Assembly: GCA_964019695.1 (NCBI GenBank)
Contig: OZ026530.1
Span: forward strand, 36,814,835 to 36,878,834
Reading direction: 5' to 3'
Length of the DNA: 64,000 nucleotides
From: Loripinus fragilis
Taxonomy: Eukaryota > Mollusca > Bivalvia > Lucinida > Lucinidae
Of the stretch, positions 45,640-57,689 are shown piece by piece. The notes beneath the pieces are model-generated. The model was given only the letters and a program-made list of their open reading frames with translations, ran no database searches and was not told where the DNA came from. Position 1 is the first letter of the stretch, and every line of letters begins with the position of its first letter. Both the position numbers and the translations under genes were made by a program.

Positions 45640-46705
45640 CAAATACAAAATATACACTTTGAAAAATTTCTAATTGGTCACCTTACATTTTTACGCTAGT
45701 TTTGAAAGTAAGATTATGTTATACAAAATGCATGCTTCAATAGACCAACCAAGACTCTGCAGGTCATTTCATTTAAAAATGACTGGTACTTCTTGCACAG
45801 ATGATGCTGGAGTAAAGGTACCCTCATTTCAAAATGTCAGATTTTTCTACAATATGAAATATTCTACAGAGACGCCATCCATTTGTATTTTTGTTTGTTT
45901 GAAGTTGTGTCTGACTGCCGTGATCAGAAACAAACATGCTTCAAATGATTTGCTCCAATCCTCGTTTCTGTTATGTAATAGCATGAAGACAAACACTACC
46001 AGCAGCTAGATCATAGGAATCAAGCTTTATGCATATAATTTTGATAGGAAGTTGGCACAGTTCTGCATGCCTTTTTATCTGCGACACAGCATTGAAATTT
46101 TCAGCGAGTATTCATTACTACTAGGTGTCACTGTTCTACTTCAGAAATTGAAAAAAAAAATAATGCAAAGTACAGTCAAAACGACTTTCAAGTTTTACAT
46201 TCAAACCGGAAGTGCGCAGCAGCAGTGAAATGTTTGCCACCATAAAATGCATGAATCAAAGTTAGAAAGACGACAATGTTCTGTTTGAACTATCTTGTTA
46301 AGATAAAATAAAATGCGTACAACAATTTGAGCACGAGCGACAAATGAATTACAAAATACTATAAAAATATGATATTTTATAAAATGTGTAAGACATCTAC
46401 TTTTGTCACAATTTCAAGTCTTTGTTGTTATTTTGAAGTCGGCTAAACCTGTTTGTTACCAACTGAAATTAAATTTGAAACTTCACTCACACCATTTTTC
46501 TTCAAAAAAGCATATTTTTGCATTTTTAACAAAAAAAAAACGTGGATTGAGAGACAACTTTTCTGGAAGACCGCTAAACTTTTGCCCAGCAAACCGCACA
46601 TATCTAAGCAAAAATAATGCAAATGTAATTAGCGCTTGGTAAGAAATAATGAGTTTAAAAAGTGACCAATTAGAAATTTTGTTAAGTGTACAGTTGAAAT
46701 TTGGG
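45640..46705. mobile_element. 1.06-kb inverted-repeat element
   Basis: AAAATTTCTAATTGGTCAC (from 45662) and its inverted counterpart GTGACCAATTAGAAATTTT (to 46680) bound about 1 kb. Similarity continues outward over TACACTT and CCAAAT, giving termini of about 40 bp. The interior has no domain I recognise. Confidence 0.55.
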
Positions 46706-49509
46706 GTACCATGGCATAAAAATAGATTTTGTTCACTATCCTGATACATAACAAAGCCATGTATCAACGAATTAATGATATAGTTATTTCATAAAACATT
46801 TTACGTCCGTTACATGATATGCCAATAACTGTAGAAATATTAATAACAGGGTATCCTAAGGTGTGGTAGTGATATCATACATGACGGCATTAATTAAAAT
46901 GGAATTGCATAAAAACTCAAAAGCACCATAAATATATAAGTCATACCCACAGCGATATCAGCGTAATATTATCAAATTTCAAGCGTGGGCAGTCACCCAT
47001 GTTATTTTTCCATACATTGTCATAGCCCCTTTGTGCTTTACATGTTCATTTGTTATATAATTAATTCAATGTGTATGCTATAATTCACATGTATTGCACT
47101 TAGATATGAGCGCGGATCTGAGAAAAGGGTTCTTAAGGCATCCCAGCAATTATTACATGATAGACATTTGAAAAACGCCTAAAAACAAATTTCACATGCT
47201 TTTATATTACCTCGAAAATGTTCCTATCGCTTGATGTAACCAAAGTAGCAAATAATTCTGATTATATTTAAAGTTTTGTATGCTGCCTGTTGCCATGGCA
47301 ACAACTAGGCCATAATACCTACAAGGGTTCATAATGAAGAGTGGACCATTTTAATTGCCTATAAAACAACTTAGAAAGTATAAATTCATACATTTTCATT
47401 TGCATTTACTTTATAACATAGATAACGCTTGTGAGTACATTATATTTGTTAGATGTTTATACTTAGTCAAAAATAACCAACAAGCAGCTGGAGACCAGCA
47501 CCCTGGCGTCATATTAAGTTTAACGTCCATCTTGACGTCACGTTGTAAACCGTATTACATATGTTGCTTCAAACCTCCATATATTTGTCAATATTAAAGA
47601 TAACTGCTTCCAATTTTCAGGAAATGCTCTTAAGAGTTAGTACTTTGCAGAGACACCATGAGCTAGATTTTGATGAACACACCCATAAAGTACCTTTTGT
47701 CATATCCTGGCCCATATAAATGTACATAAATAAATCTGAAGGTTAACTCAGAAGTATTTATTTAAGGACTACCACCATCGTTTCCAGCGTAAGAGGTCTT
47801 GTGAAAACCAATTGGTTATGTTCGTGCTCAATGTACTCTGCAGACTGTGTGGGGCTGTGAACTATGGCCACAAAACAAACAGACTGTATCATCATGTTTT
47901 GGGGATCGCAGATGTGCCATAAAGAAGGCATTTGTTACACGCATAATCTATCATATATTAGGTTTTATAACAGTTAAATTAGGGTGGATTTAAATCATGT
48001 CCAGCCAACCTTGTATATGATAGCGTTCCATTTCAGCAGGTTTATACAGATACGCATAGGCTTTTTTCTATTGGCCAGCTTGTCTAATTATCAGATAGAA
48101 ATTTTGGGAGAGGCTGCGGTTTTTGTTTGTCTTAAGAGCAGTTACAGGAATTCGCTATGCAAGGCAGAATGCTTAACCCAGCCAACGCCCAAACGCCACC
48201 ACTTTTCAGTCTTTTATTGATTATTCATTACTATAATGGACTGACCTTTCCAAACATTTCATCAAATAGATTGGAATGTATGACGGTTCATCCAGTATTG
48301 AGTAAACTTGGATTTTTCAGTCAAACTAGACCTTTGTCACAAGTGCTAGATGAATGCGCACATGAAAATAATTAATGGACAGGGCAATTTTAATTCATGA
48401 GATTCTTTCAAATCATTTAATTGTGCTTACAAAAATTGGTATAGCCTTGAAAAAGGTTTATATTCTGTGGACGGCAGCATATCAAAATTGATCACTGGGT
48501 GTTGGATTGCCACCCACCTCCATATGTAGGTAAACCACAGTTTTTATACCTTTTGCACAGGAGTGGGTTTTGCTGGACGCCAAGTACATTGCACAGAGTG
48601 ATCATACATTGGTATTAATTTATGTCAAGTTCGCATTTGTTTATATTTGATCAGATCAATGATTTCATTGTATACCCTCCATGTCTCTGTAATGGCTTAA
48701 GCAATCTTTAGCTAGTTTAGGGGAGACTATGATATTATGATAAATTAACAGCTACACCATTATAATATAGCTTGTCATTTATTCAAATCATGAGGCTACA
48801 CCAATAGAATATAATTCTTAAGTCTTTTGTCATTTTTTTCAAATCATGAGGCAAATTCGTTTCATGACATATAGCTAAAGGTAAGATCACTTACATGTTC
48901 AAATGAGAGATCACTTTCCTTGTTTGTATCTAGTGGAATCATCTGCCAAACTTGGTGAGATCAGTCGCCTTTCACCATTAAGAATTAATCTAGGGGCGTG
49001 ATAATTCGCCTTCTGCATTAATATTCCATAAAAGGTTGGTGTCATCCTACCCTAAGCAACAGATATGATCACTCCCATGTTCCATGGTGAGATTTCCTTT
49101 CTATTGGCTGTATTTGGTAAGGTCACCTGCCAATTGGGTGAGCCCATTCACCTTATGCCTTGAATTAATCATGTAATTATCATGCTCTTTTCCATAGACA
49201 ATCTTTAGTTGTTACTTCGGGGATCTCCTCAAGCTTTTGTTTCAATAGAATTTGCAATGGTCTTTGGGGGAGTGAGAGGAGACCAGGCCACACAAATGGG
49301 ATATTAATAAACTGTTATTATGCATATATTTGTCGCTTGTGTTACTGATTATTGCATTAGCATTAACCTTTATTGCTATCTTTTGATTATTGTACATCTA
49401 ACTAAATCAGATTGCAGTCAAAACAAGAATGGTTCAATCATTTTAGCCTTTGTTAAGTGATATTCTACGATTTTGTTTCTCCTTTTCCATGCTTGGGAAT
49501 TAAGGCATT
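46706..49509. other. Gene-free stretch of 2.8 kb
   Basis: AT-rich sequence without supported coding. The only motif I would flag is a perfect X-box at 47289-47302. Around 48890-49160 two diverged blocks share GGTGAG...TCACC and GAATTAATC phrases and may be a decayed inverted-repeat element. Confidence 0.4.
47289..47302. promoter_or_regulatory. Perfect X-box (RFX-type) palindrome
   Basis: GTTGCCATGGCAAC is the ideal symmetrical binding site for RFX transcription factors. No gene start is visible nearby, so a regulatory role is only possible. Confidence 0.3.
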
Positions 49510-51105
49510 TTCATTAGGATATACCCTCTTAGGTCACCTATTTTTAGGAAGTATACTAAACCATTTAATGTGTTAAAGAGACGAGGAATGTTTCTTAATG
49601 TTTTCTAATTGCAATGCCAAATGGCGTGTCTGTTGCACACATTTATATACAAAACCTACCATTACCTCATCTGTATATGGTAGACAGTTCTCCATAATCA
49701 ATAATTATGTTTTGAACTTACCATCATCTGATCTGGTTTGTTTTATACTAATTGTGGCATGCAATATGTTGGGCAGTCTGGTCGATCCTTAAAGACTAGA
49801 TTTCATGAGTACTTTATTAAGATGAAAATGCCTAAAAATTGACACTTTTCTGTATTGCCATTTATACCAAACAGGCCATTCACCTAGCAAAGTTGAAAAC
49901 TGAAAACATCATTTATGACCCAAATACTTCATCTAAATTAAATATAAAAACTCGAAACTGAGTTAAATTGGATAAAATGATGGCAATCACATTTTCCGTT
50001 GGGTTTTAATCATAAGATACCTCTATGCCAAAAATATAATATTTCAAAAATGTCTGATCTTGATGTTCTTTCTCTTTTGAATGTAAGAAGCGTTAAGTTA
50101 GATCTCATGGTTAACGATGAAAAAAAAACAGCAACGTTTAAACGTGTAAATTATGTGCATAAGAAAGCATCAATACTTCTGTAAACTATCTTTCAGTTGT
50201 TTTGGATAAGGACGGTCACCATAGTTTGCATTCATTTCTTAGTTATTTACCTTGCTCAGTTTTACGCAATTTAGAGTTAGAGGCTAATAAATTTACAATA
50301 TAGCTAACAAATCATAAACGAAGCCCTTTTGACAAGGTGTTATGTTATGTTCAGCATTTTCTGTGTCCTTATATCGATTCTGAGGTCATCAATAAATGCC
50401 ACTTTATTATAATTCTATTTATTAACAAAAGTTTTAAGTTTTTCGATTTACATAGTATCTTTAAAATAATTGGATCCTTGATTTCCTTTGTTCCAAATTT
50501 CTTTAGTTATACAGAAATTCCTAAACATTAGCCATAAATAAAATAAATCTATTAGATATACTATGTATAATTTTAATAAAATCATTACCAATACCTATGT
50601 GAATATTGATTCCAATACTATCAAAAAGCATGTAATAATACCGCGAAAAAAGTATGAAAGATCTGGTAACAATCTATTTTGTTCTATTAAAAATTCTGGT
50701 TAAGTAAAAGATAAATTTAAAGCACTGCGACCAGATTGTCTTCATATGATTTTTTCCACTCTTTACATTACTTACACCATATATACAATGCGACCTTTTG
50801 GTGGGGCATAGGCAAACAGTCTATACCCAGATCAAACGACGCATACAGGAGCATCAGCTCAGGGTTTTATGACCATTCCAAGGCCGTACTTCTTTCGTGG
50901 ATCATTTGTTTTTGTGTCTTATGTTTCTCATGCTTTCGCGTCTATTAATTGCTGCATTTTGTTCACCTGCTGGGAAAGGACTGACATCTTGTCTCTTCTT
51001 GGTGATGTTTATTGTATTTTTGTGACTTTCCAATCTGGTATCCTGGGTCAGGTGTGGTGTTTGATTGTATCGTTTTCTGATCTATGCCGTCCTTTTTACT
51101 TTTAA
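49510..51105 (+). pseudogene. Permuted Penelope-like element: EN then RT
   Basis: A deleted copy that still shows domain order. A Cys-rich segment (WRVCCTHL, 49610-49640) leads into a GIY-YIG endonuclease (NCGMQYVGQSGRSLKTR-like, from about 49757). Next come a basic linker (SKMSDLDVLSLLN, 50055), a downstream linker with QHFLCPYIDSEV (from 50350) and DLHSIFKIIGSLIS, and, after a deletion near 50640, the RT motif A region (SYDFFHSLHYLHH, from 50739). It ends in the type II tail (TTCGTGGATCATTTG at 50889, GGTATCCTGGGTCAGGTGTG at 51038). Endonuclease upstream of RT is the permuted order described for Naiad/Chlamys PLEs, not the C-terminal EN of classical Penelope. Many stops; inactive. Confidence 0.75.
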
Positions 51106-51339
51106 ACTATTTAATTACAAAATATTATATTAGAAATTGAATAAAGATGAAAATACCATCCAACAACCATTGCAACGGAAATGGACAGTCCAATCGATAA
51201 GGATGGGAAAATATATTCTGTATAAATGTGTTGACTCAAAATTTGATTTAAGATAAACTTATTGGTCTAATTAAAAGATCTTTTCATATGAGAAGTGACA
51301 AAAACTTCAGAAAACATCACAAATAAAAGATGTCAACCC

Positions 51340-51665
51340 CTCCTCAGGCATGAAACACAATAGCAAAAAGGATCAACAAAAGAATGGTCAGTAAAAGTTA
51401 CTGGAGTGCCCAAACATGTTTGAAGGCGCCAACTGCACCCTTATTTTTGATATGGATCAAGACAAATAATGTTTGGTTTGCGTGAAAGATCCCTTACTGA
51501 TCGATGTATCGTCTCTTAGTAAATATAAATCAAGATTAAAAAAAGAGATGAAACAAAGATAATAACTCAACAGTATATTCATATGAATACTGAAGTAAAA
51601 TAATTCCAATCGTTAGATGCAGGTGGGCCCAACTACAGACAAAGCATCAGGCCCTAACTCTCTCA
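51340..51665 (-). repeat. Penelope-like type II UTR, inverted
   Basis: Reverse complement of the type II UTR (GATCAAGACAAATAATGTTTG, GCATCAGGCCCTAACTCTC). It abuts a plus-strand copy at 51670, forming a head-to-head pair. Confidence 0.6.
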
Positions 51666-51669
51666 TCTT

Positions 51670-52075
51670 TAAATAAGTTATATCTTGATTTATATGTTTT
51701 AGGAGATGATGCATTGATAAGTTAGGGGTCTTTCACGCAAACCAAAATCTATGTGTCTTGATCCACATCTGAATAAGGGTGAGCTTGGCGCCGTTAAACC
51801 GGTTTAAGCCCTCCAGTAAAATATTTTACTGACCGTTCCGAGGCGGTACTTCTTTTGTGGATCTTTTATGTTTTTATTCTGTCTTGTGTTTGCTATGTCT
51901 TTGTGTGCGTCTGTTTATATGTGCTTTTTGGTCACCTGCTGGGAAAGGGCTGACCTCTTGGCTCTCATTTGTGGTGTCCAACTGTGAGTTTGTCACTTCC
52001 CCATTGGTATCCTGGGTCAGGCGTGGTACTTGATTGTATTGATTCCTCTGATCTTTGCACCCTTACTTACTTTAA
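51670..52075 (+). repeat. Penelope-like type II UTR and tail
   Basis: ATCTTGATTTATATGTTTTA, GACCGTTCCGAGGCGGTACT, CACCTGCTGGGAAAGGGCTG, then the terminal GGTATCCTGGGTCAGGCGTG. One of the best preserved tails in the window. Confidence 0.7.
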
Positions 52076-52160
52076 ATCAAAACCATCATAGAATCTTAGG
52101 TCAACCCGCCAGTGTTAAAATTAAAGAGGAAAGCAAAGTTGCTAAATAATGAGAAATCAT
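52076..52160 (-). repeat. Penelope-like RT C-terminal scrap
   Basis: AAAGAGGAAAGCAAAGTTGC and the preceding CAACCCGCCAGTG match, on the minus strand, the end of the RT ORF seen at 40000-40030 and 41630-41670. Confidence 0.5.
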
Positions 52161-52299
52161 TTTAACAAACTGCATCAAACAATTATTGGAATCAACAATT
52201 TCCATTCATTAATACACTAAGTCGCCGTAAAACTCTGGTTATGAAGAGAGATATAAGTCCAATATTGAATTTCCTTTGCTTTCAAGGACTCATATTAAT

Positions 52300-53310
52300 A
52301 CTGGCTTGTTATTTTAATGACTGGTGTGTTGATTGCTTGTCTTTGGATGGTACTTACCCACACAACTTTTAATGATAAGAACGAAAATAACAAAATTACA
52401 TTTATCTCCCATTGGTTTACATTCGGCATCCTCTGTTCGTATTCCTAGTTCAGTTAACAATTTTCGGGATATGCTTCCTACCATTAGGTTATCTCCTCTT
52501 GGGTCACCTATTATCAGGAAGTATACTAAACCATTTAGTGCATTCAAAAGACGCGGAATGTATCCTAATGTTTCTAAGTGCAATGCCAAGAGGTGTGTCT
52601 GTTGCACACATTTATGTACTAAAACTACCATTACATCATCTGTAAATGGTAGAAAATTTTCCATAATTAATAATAATAATTTGGACTGAACTTCATCGGA
52701 TCTGATTTATGTTATAACTTGAACTGAAACTAACTGTGGAATGCAATATGTTGGACAAACTGGCCGATCCCTCAAGACTAGGCTTCGTGAGCACTTTCAT
52801 AAAATGAAAAAGCCTAAAAAATTTGACACATTTCTTTATCGTCATTTCAAAAATAATGGTCATTCACCTAGTAAAATTGCAATTCAGCCGGTTGAAAAAA
52901 TTATATATGATCCAAATTCATCAACTAGATTAAAAAATAATAAAGAGACATGAAACTGAACTTAAATGGATTAAATTTTTGCAATCACATTTTCCTTTAG
53001 GCTTTAATGATAATATATACAATGAAGGCAACCTTTCTAAAATGCCAGATTTTGATGTTTTTTTTCTGTTTTGGAATGTAAAAAACGTAAAAGTAGATCT
53101 CATGGTAAACGTAAAAATGGCAACATTAAGCGCAAATTTGTACTGAAAAACGCTTAAATACTTTTCTAAAGGATCTTTCTTTGGCTTTAACTAATCATGG
53201 TCGGCATGGCTTATTTTCATTTTTAAGTTCCTTGCCTATCTCAGTTTTACGCAATTTAGAGTTAGAGGCTAATAAACTTTACGATAGAGCAAACAAATTA
53301 TATATGGTGA
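52300..53310 (+). pseudogene. Penelope-like GIY-YIG endonuclease region
   Basis: Best preserved endonuclease of the permuted Penelope-like family. In order: a conserved leader (PLGSPIIRKYTKPFSAFKRR, about 52500), the Cys-rich KCNAKRCVCCTHL (about 52580), ITSSVNGRKFSI, then LIYVIT...NCGMQYVGQTGRSLKTR (YVG at 52747), EHFHKMKKPKKFDTF, HSPSKIAIQPVEKI and a final HFPLGFND block (about 52990). A basic linker and LPISVLRNLELEANKLYDRA-like sequence reach 53310. It aligns in the same order with 49510-50330. The element stops before any RT. There are frameshifts near 52700, 52930 and 53070. The endonuclease would nick target DNA for priming. Confidence 0.8.
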
Positions 53311-53449
53311 TTTCTTTTAAGTATTTGTGAAGGAGTTGGGCACCAGTGGCGCAGTCGCTCATTGTCAGTCACTGATGCTCGTACTGTGGACTCCTTATTC
53401 ATTTTTATAAGGTGATGTTCATATTTGGAACAACTATTGCCTAGGGATG

Positions 53450-53525
53450 TAGATGGCAAAATGTTATTTAGATGTAGTACTTGATTGTATCGATTGCTGA
53501 TCTTTGCCCCCTTTCTTACCCATGT
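53450..53525 (+). repeat. Penelope-like 3' tail, partial
   Basis: GTACTTGATTGTATCGATTG followed by CTGATCTTTGCCCCCTTTCT; the GGTATCC part is lost. Confidence 0.5.
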
Positions 53526-53873
53526 TTTTTTGGTCACTTATATGACCTCCGGGCCAAATGAAAAGGTCAAATAAAGTTAAATCTTCATTTTTAGATTCAG
53601 GGTATTTAAAACATTATAATATTTGGCACAATGAATGCTATTCAGATTACCAATATGACCTTGCGGTCAATGGTCAATGTCAGATATGCTTAAAATCTGT
53701 CTAAAACTCGTAAGGTGATCTCATTTTCCTTTTAGACTTATTGATGTTCATATCTCTCACAATAATTGCGTATGGGGTGAAGATGACAATAGGCTATGTA
53801 TCACATGTATGACCTTGGATGGTCACATAATAAAAATCATCTTATGGTGGATAACGTTATTCTTAAATCCCAG

Positions 53874-53986
53874 ACAGCCTATCCTCCGAAAAGTGCAGAT
53901 GGAAAGGCACACTTTACCAACTGGTCCTATGGATTATCTCATGGGTCCAAACAGTTTGTGTTGATAAACTGTACGCGAAATACTAG
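53874..53986 (+). CDS. Possible internal exon, unrecognised
   Basis: A 113-bp open segment between an acceptor-like ATCCCAG (to 53873) and a donor-like AG|GTATAT (53987). It encodes a balanced, soluble-looking peptide with two N-glycosylation sequons (NWS and NCT) and SKQFVLINCTRNTR at the end. Base composition is less AT-rich than its surroundings. I do not recognise the family, and there is no neighbouring exon to support it. Confidence 0.25.
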
Positions 53987-53989
53987 GTA

Positions 53990-55230
53990 TATGCTTTAAA
54001 ATAACATATATGCTAGAATACAAGCTTAGAGATGGCAATTTCCTGAATGGCGGGGAAAAGATAAATACCCTTCCTTGAACCATGTTGCGCAGTATTCAGT
54101 GCCTTTCTACTTTGGGGAAGAGAGAGTTGGCTGCTTTACTTAAATTGTCATCTTGACGTGACGTTACCCTGGTTTGATATACAGTGTGTGATTGTGGCAT
54201 TTCCAAGTCTTACTCAATGTTTGCCTCTATAAATTAGAGCTTATAACTTAAGCGTAGTTCAGAAACGGTCGCAGAATCATTTTTCAGAACTTTCTGTCAT
54301 AGGACGTATTTTTAATGACTCATGACATTAACAGGAACCCCAAAGACAGCTTTTCTTACGCCAAGGCTATATGATGTTTGTAAACTTTGTTCTTATCTCA
54401 TATATCAATAAAGTATCAGAAGCATTTTTGACGTGTGAGCAAAACCATAAATTGAAGAAAACCTATGTTTTTGCACAAAGAGACTTGTCCCATATGCTTA
54501 GTACAGGCATTTACATAGTCTAATCAGGAGAGCCTTTGTTGCCTGTAGAAAGAAAGCTCAGAATTTCAGCTGTGAGAATCGCGTAACACCAAAGACTCCT
54601 GTCAGATCGTGAATGCACTGATTGTCTGAGTCTTAACTGAATGCTTAGTGTAATGCATTAAAATCTGAACGCATACATGGCTAGAATAGAAATGACAGTT
54701 AATTCAATGAACATTCTGAGCTCTTGGGCCCATTCAATTGAATCGGATCTATGATGTACATGGAGGGTCATTTGCATCACATGATTATAACTTCATAGAA
54801 ACCATGTCTACACAATTACATGTTCGATTTTAAGGAAACTGAGTAACAATATACATCTTAGATTATTTATTTTATTTGAGCTTAAAAAATGGTCAAACTA
54901 TTTTTTCTCAGACCAGTAATTGTTTACCGAAACCCTTCTATTCCGAAAGTTCAATAAAAAGCAACACAATATATGTTTCAAAATCTAAATCTAGTGTGCC
55001 ACAACCATAGGAAATAGCTGGGTCAGGGCTATACTATGTTATGTACTGGTTTTAAAATATTTTCAATGGAGCTGAGAATGTTATATAAAACTATACAAAA
55101 TATAACCTATACCTTTATCATAGAAACGCAAAATAGATAAATACGCTACATAGATGATATACAATCCTGCTGGATTTATAAGGTACTGGCTTGTTTCCTA
55201 AAACTGTGCAAGCAATGCCTTAAAAAGCTA
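53990..55230. other. Intergenic, nothing recognised
   Basis: No supported gene or repeat. Open frames are short and on both strands. Confidence 0.4.
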
Positions 55231-55237
55231 TTCATTA

Positions 55238-56345
55238 TCATCTGACGACTGAGGAAGTAGAACCATCTCTGATACTTCTGCTTTTCGCCCTTATATTGAT
55301 AATCACAGTTATTGTATGGGACAGCACATCAATACTGATCATCACGCATATAATTGACTCATACCATTCACCCATTGTACACAATTGTATTGTGAAAGTA
55401 GTCACTAGAGCAAAGTACAATGAACTAATGATATGTAACATCTTGTGTTCCAGACTGTATGTCACTGCTGTTCTTGGCACTGATTCTGTGGCAGTTCCAG
55501 TAACGACAGAATATGTCTAAGTGATTTTGTATAACATTTGAGAGACCAAGCCATGATGGTCGTAGCTAGCACTATAAAATGTTAGCTCATCTACCAGATC
55601 TGTCTTCTAAAATGCGCATTACACAGCTCCACAATGCTTCTTTTAGCTGATTTGCAGAAGAACGACATAAAGAAAAGATTCTTGATCCTGCAACTTTATC
55701 ATCATGTTGATATCTTAGTAGAATTCGAATGTCTTTCACAAGCGAGTTGTCTGTGCCAGCCTCTCTTCTTATCATCCTGATTTGCTTTGTGTGCTTGTAA
55801 TCGTAATACAGTCTGCCACATACTTGGGATTATTTTGGTGTTAAAAGTCTTAGCCCCAGAGTATATCCTTTGAGAACCCATCTTTAGCACCAGGAATGGG
55901 AAACTCTTATGGTAGGAGATTATAATAACTATCCATATGTACCAAGAAATCAGAACCACGCCTACTTTGTTTGTGAATACTACAAAGTCGTTCACCATCA
56001 GGATCAATTGTCTTCAAAATAAGTCTTCATGTTTTCTGTTGTATTGTCACACCACATATTGTATCCATAAAGATCTACAACCTTGACAAACGTAAACAAA
56101 ACTGTGCAATTTCATTATTTGTGATACAGCAGCTGTGATGGAACTTTGACATTGTCAGCAACACGCATTGTGTCTTGTTGATATTCGTTGTTGTAATGTC
56201 CTGACACCGATTGATATACAGGATGTCTGTATTGATGTAGCCTTGTTCAAAATAGTACCAAACAAATCTGTTATACTTGTATTTTACCAGGCTCTGGAAA
56301 CACTGCATCCACACTACCAATAGTAAGCACAAAGTCAATCGCCTA
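55238..56345 (-). pseudogene. Coding-like, frame-disrupted; membrane protein?
   Basis: Minus-strand sequence that looks protein-coding but changes frame repeatedly. From 56345: an acceptor-like TTTTGTAG, then IDFVLTIGSVDAVFPEPGK; next, in another frame, WYYFEQGYINTDILYINRCQ with NKTQ and NTTE sequons and several Cys; then a membrane-like segment VGVVLISWYIWIVIIISY (from about 55964); then a basic stretch KHTKQIRMIRREAGTDNSLV; then a further hydrophobic frame at 55480-55238 ending in a stop. The order Cys-rich ectodomain, membrane segment, basic loop suggests a membrane receptor or channel, but I cannot name the family. Could be a pseudogene or several small exons. Antisense frames over 55296-55520 also look hydrophobic, so the strand of that part is uncertain. 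Confidence 0.3.
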
Positions 56346-56959
56346 CAAAATACAACAACAATTTAGTATTTTCAAATAAGTCTTTGTTTTACTAATTTAA
56401 GAGTAATTTTTTATTTATTATTTTATTTCAGAAACATCATATAACATGTGCAAACACAAGTCGTATTAGCATGCACAAGTATAAGCAAAATGTGAATATT
56501 AAGGTATCACAACATGGGTAAAACATGAGAAAATGTATTCATAGTATCGATGCCTCCCATCAGTCCGAGACCCTTGCACTGACAGACACTTAAATACAAA
56601 GTGGACCATCGTTTAGTGGGAAATCCTGTCCAACTTTACAAATGGTAAAGATCCTGTCAGCGTGAGTGAAGCTGAACCGTTTGATGTATTTCAACCAAAC
56701 GTGCATAGATATTTACTTAGGCCAATTGAAAGGAATTATTATATTTTCATGACATTGACCTAATATTCGAAGTCACCAGGGTCATATACAAACGTAGCTA
56801 TATGAATAAGCCTTTAAGGCACTCGCTCTTCTGAACCAATGAATAGATTCAGACCATATTGCTAAAGATATACCATTTGGAGGGCATAATGGATGATTAC
56901 ATTTTGGTGACTTTGACCTAGTTTACAAGGTCGCCAGACTCATTTAAATCTATAGAATA

Positions 56960-57070
56960 GCCTTGTCTGTTCTGTCTTCTGGACCAATAAAAATATTAAG
57001 ACTGAACCGGCACATTGTCTGTCCTGTCTTCTGAACCAATAAAAATATTTTGACTGAACTGGCACAGATA
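56960..57070. repeat. Two-unit 50-bp tandem repeat
   Basis: TGTCTTCTG(G/A)ACCAATAAAAATATT...GACTGAAC(C/T)GGCACA occurs twice in a row, with a third diverged half-unit near 56826. Confidence 0.6.
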
Positions 57071-57689
57071 TAATATTGGAAGGACTTATATATAAAAATA
57101 TAATTTAATGATAACAGGGTTTCACAAAATAATTGCCATGGTGATCATTTTGAAAAACAATCGATTTTCATATTTTATTCCCCAACTTCCAGTTGTATAA
57201 TGCTGGCATTTTTGTTAGTTGCATCTAGATATTATAGGGGTTCAAAGATGTAACATAAAAAACGCGATCACCATGGTGGTCATCTGTATAATGTCTCATA
57301 TTTACACATCAAGCTGATATTTTTGGGCATCAGGTCATCTGGTAGTTTTTATTCTGCCAAATGACAATATCCAATATGGCCACTATACTAGAATTAGATT
57401 TAAAACTTTTTGTCATTAATGCGGTTCTTTTAAGTACCAATAGCATATGGGGAAAATAAGATAGACTTTAAATTAGGCACCGTCATACCGAAAATGGCTA
57501 CCTTCAAATTGAGATACTTGATAAGCCAATGCGTTTGAGTAGCTAAATTCGAAAAAGTGCAACTATTAAACCTATGCATAATATTTATATAACGTATGTA
57601 AGCTATACTTTACACTAGAAAATCGTACTGTTCTTCGAATCGTTAAGTGGATACCCCCTATGCAGGGAAAGACACCCATTGTGCAGGTT
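57071..57689. other. Intergenic, nothing recognised
   Basis: No gene supported. Contains TGGTGATCA/TGGTGGTCAT-type short repeats around 57130-57290. Confidence 0.4.

Noticed and set aside
52314..52664. 116-codon minus-strand frame
   Set aside because: It is antisense to the Penelope-like endonuclease leader, which aligns in order with the copy at 49510.
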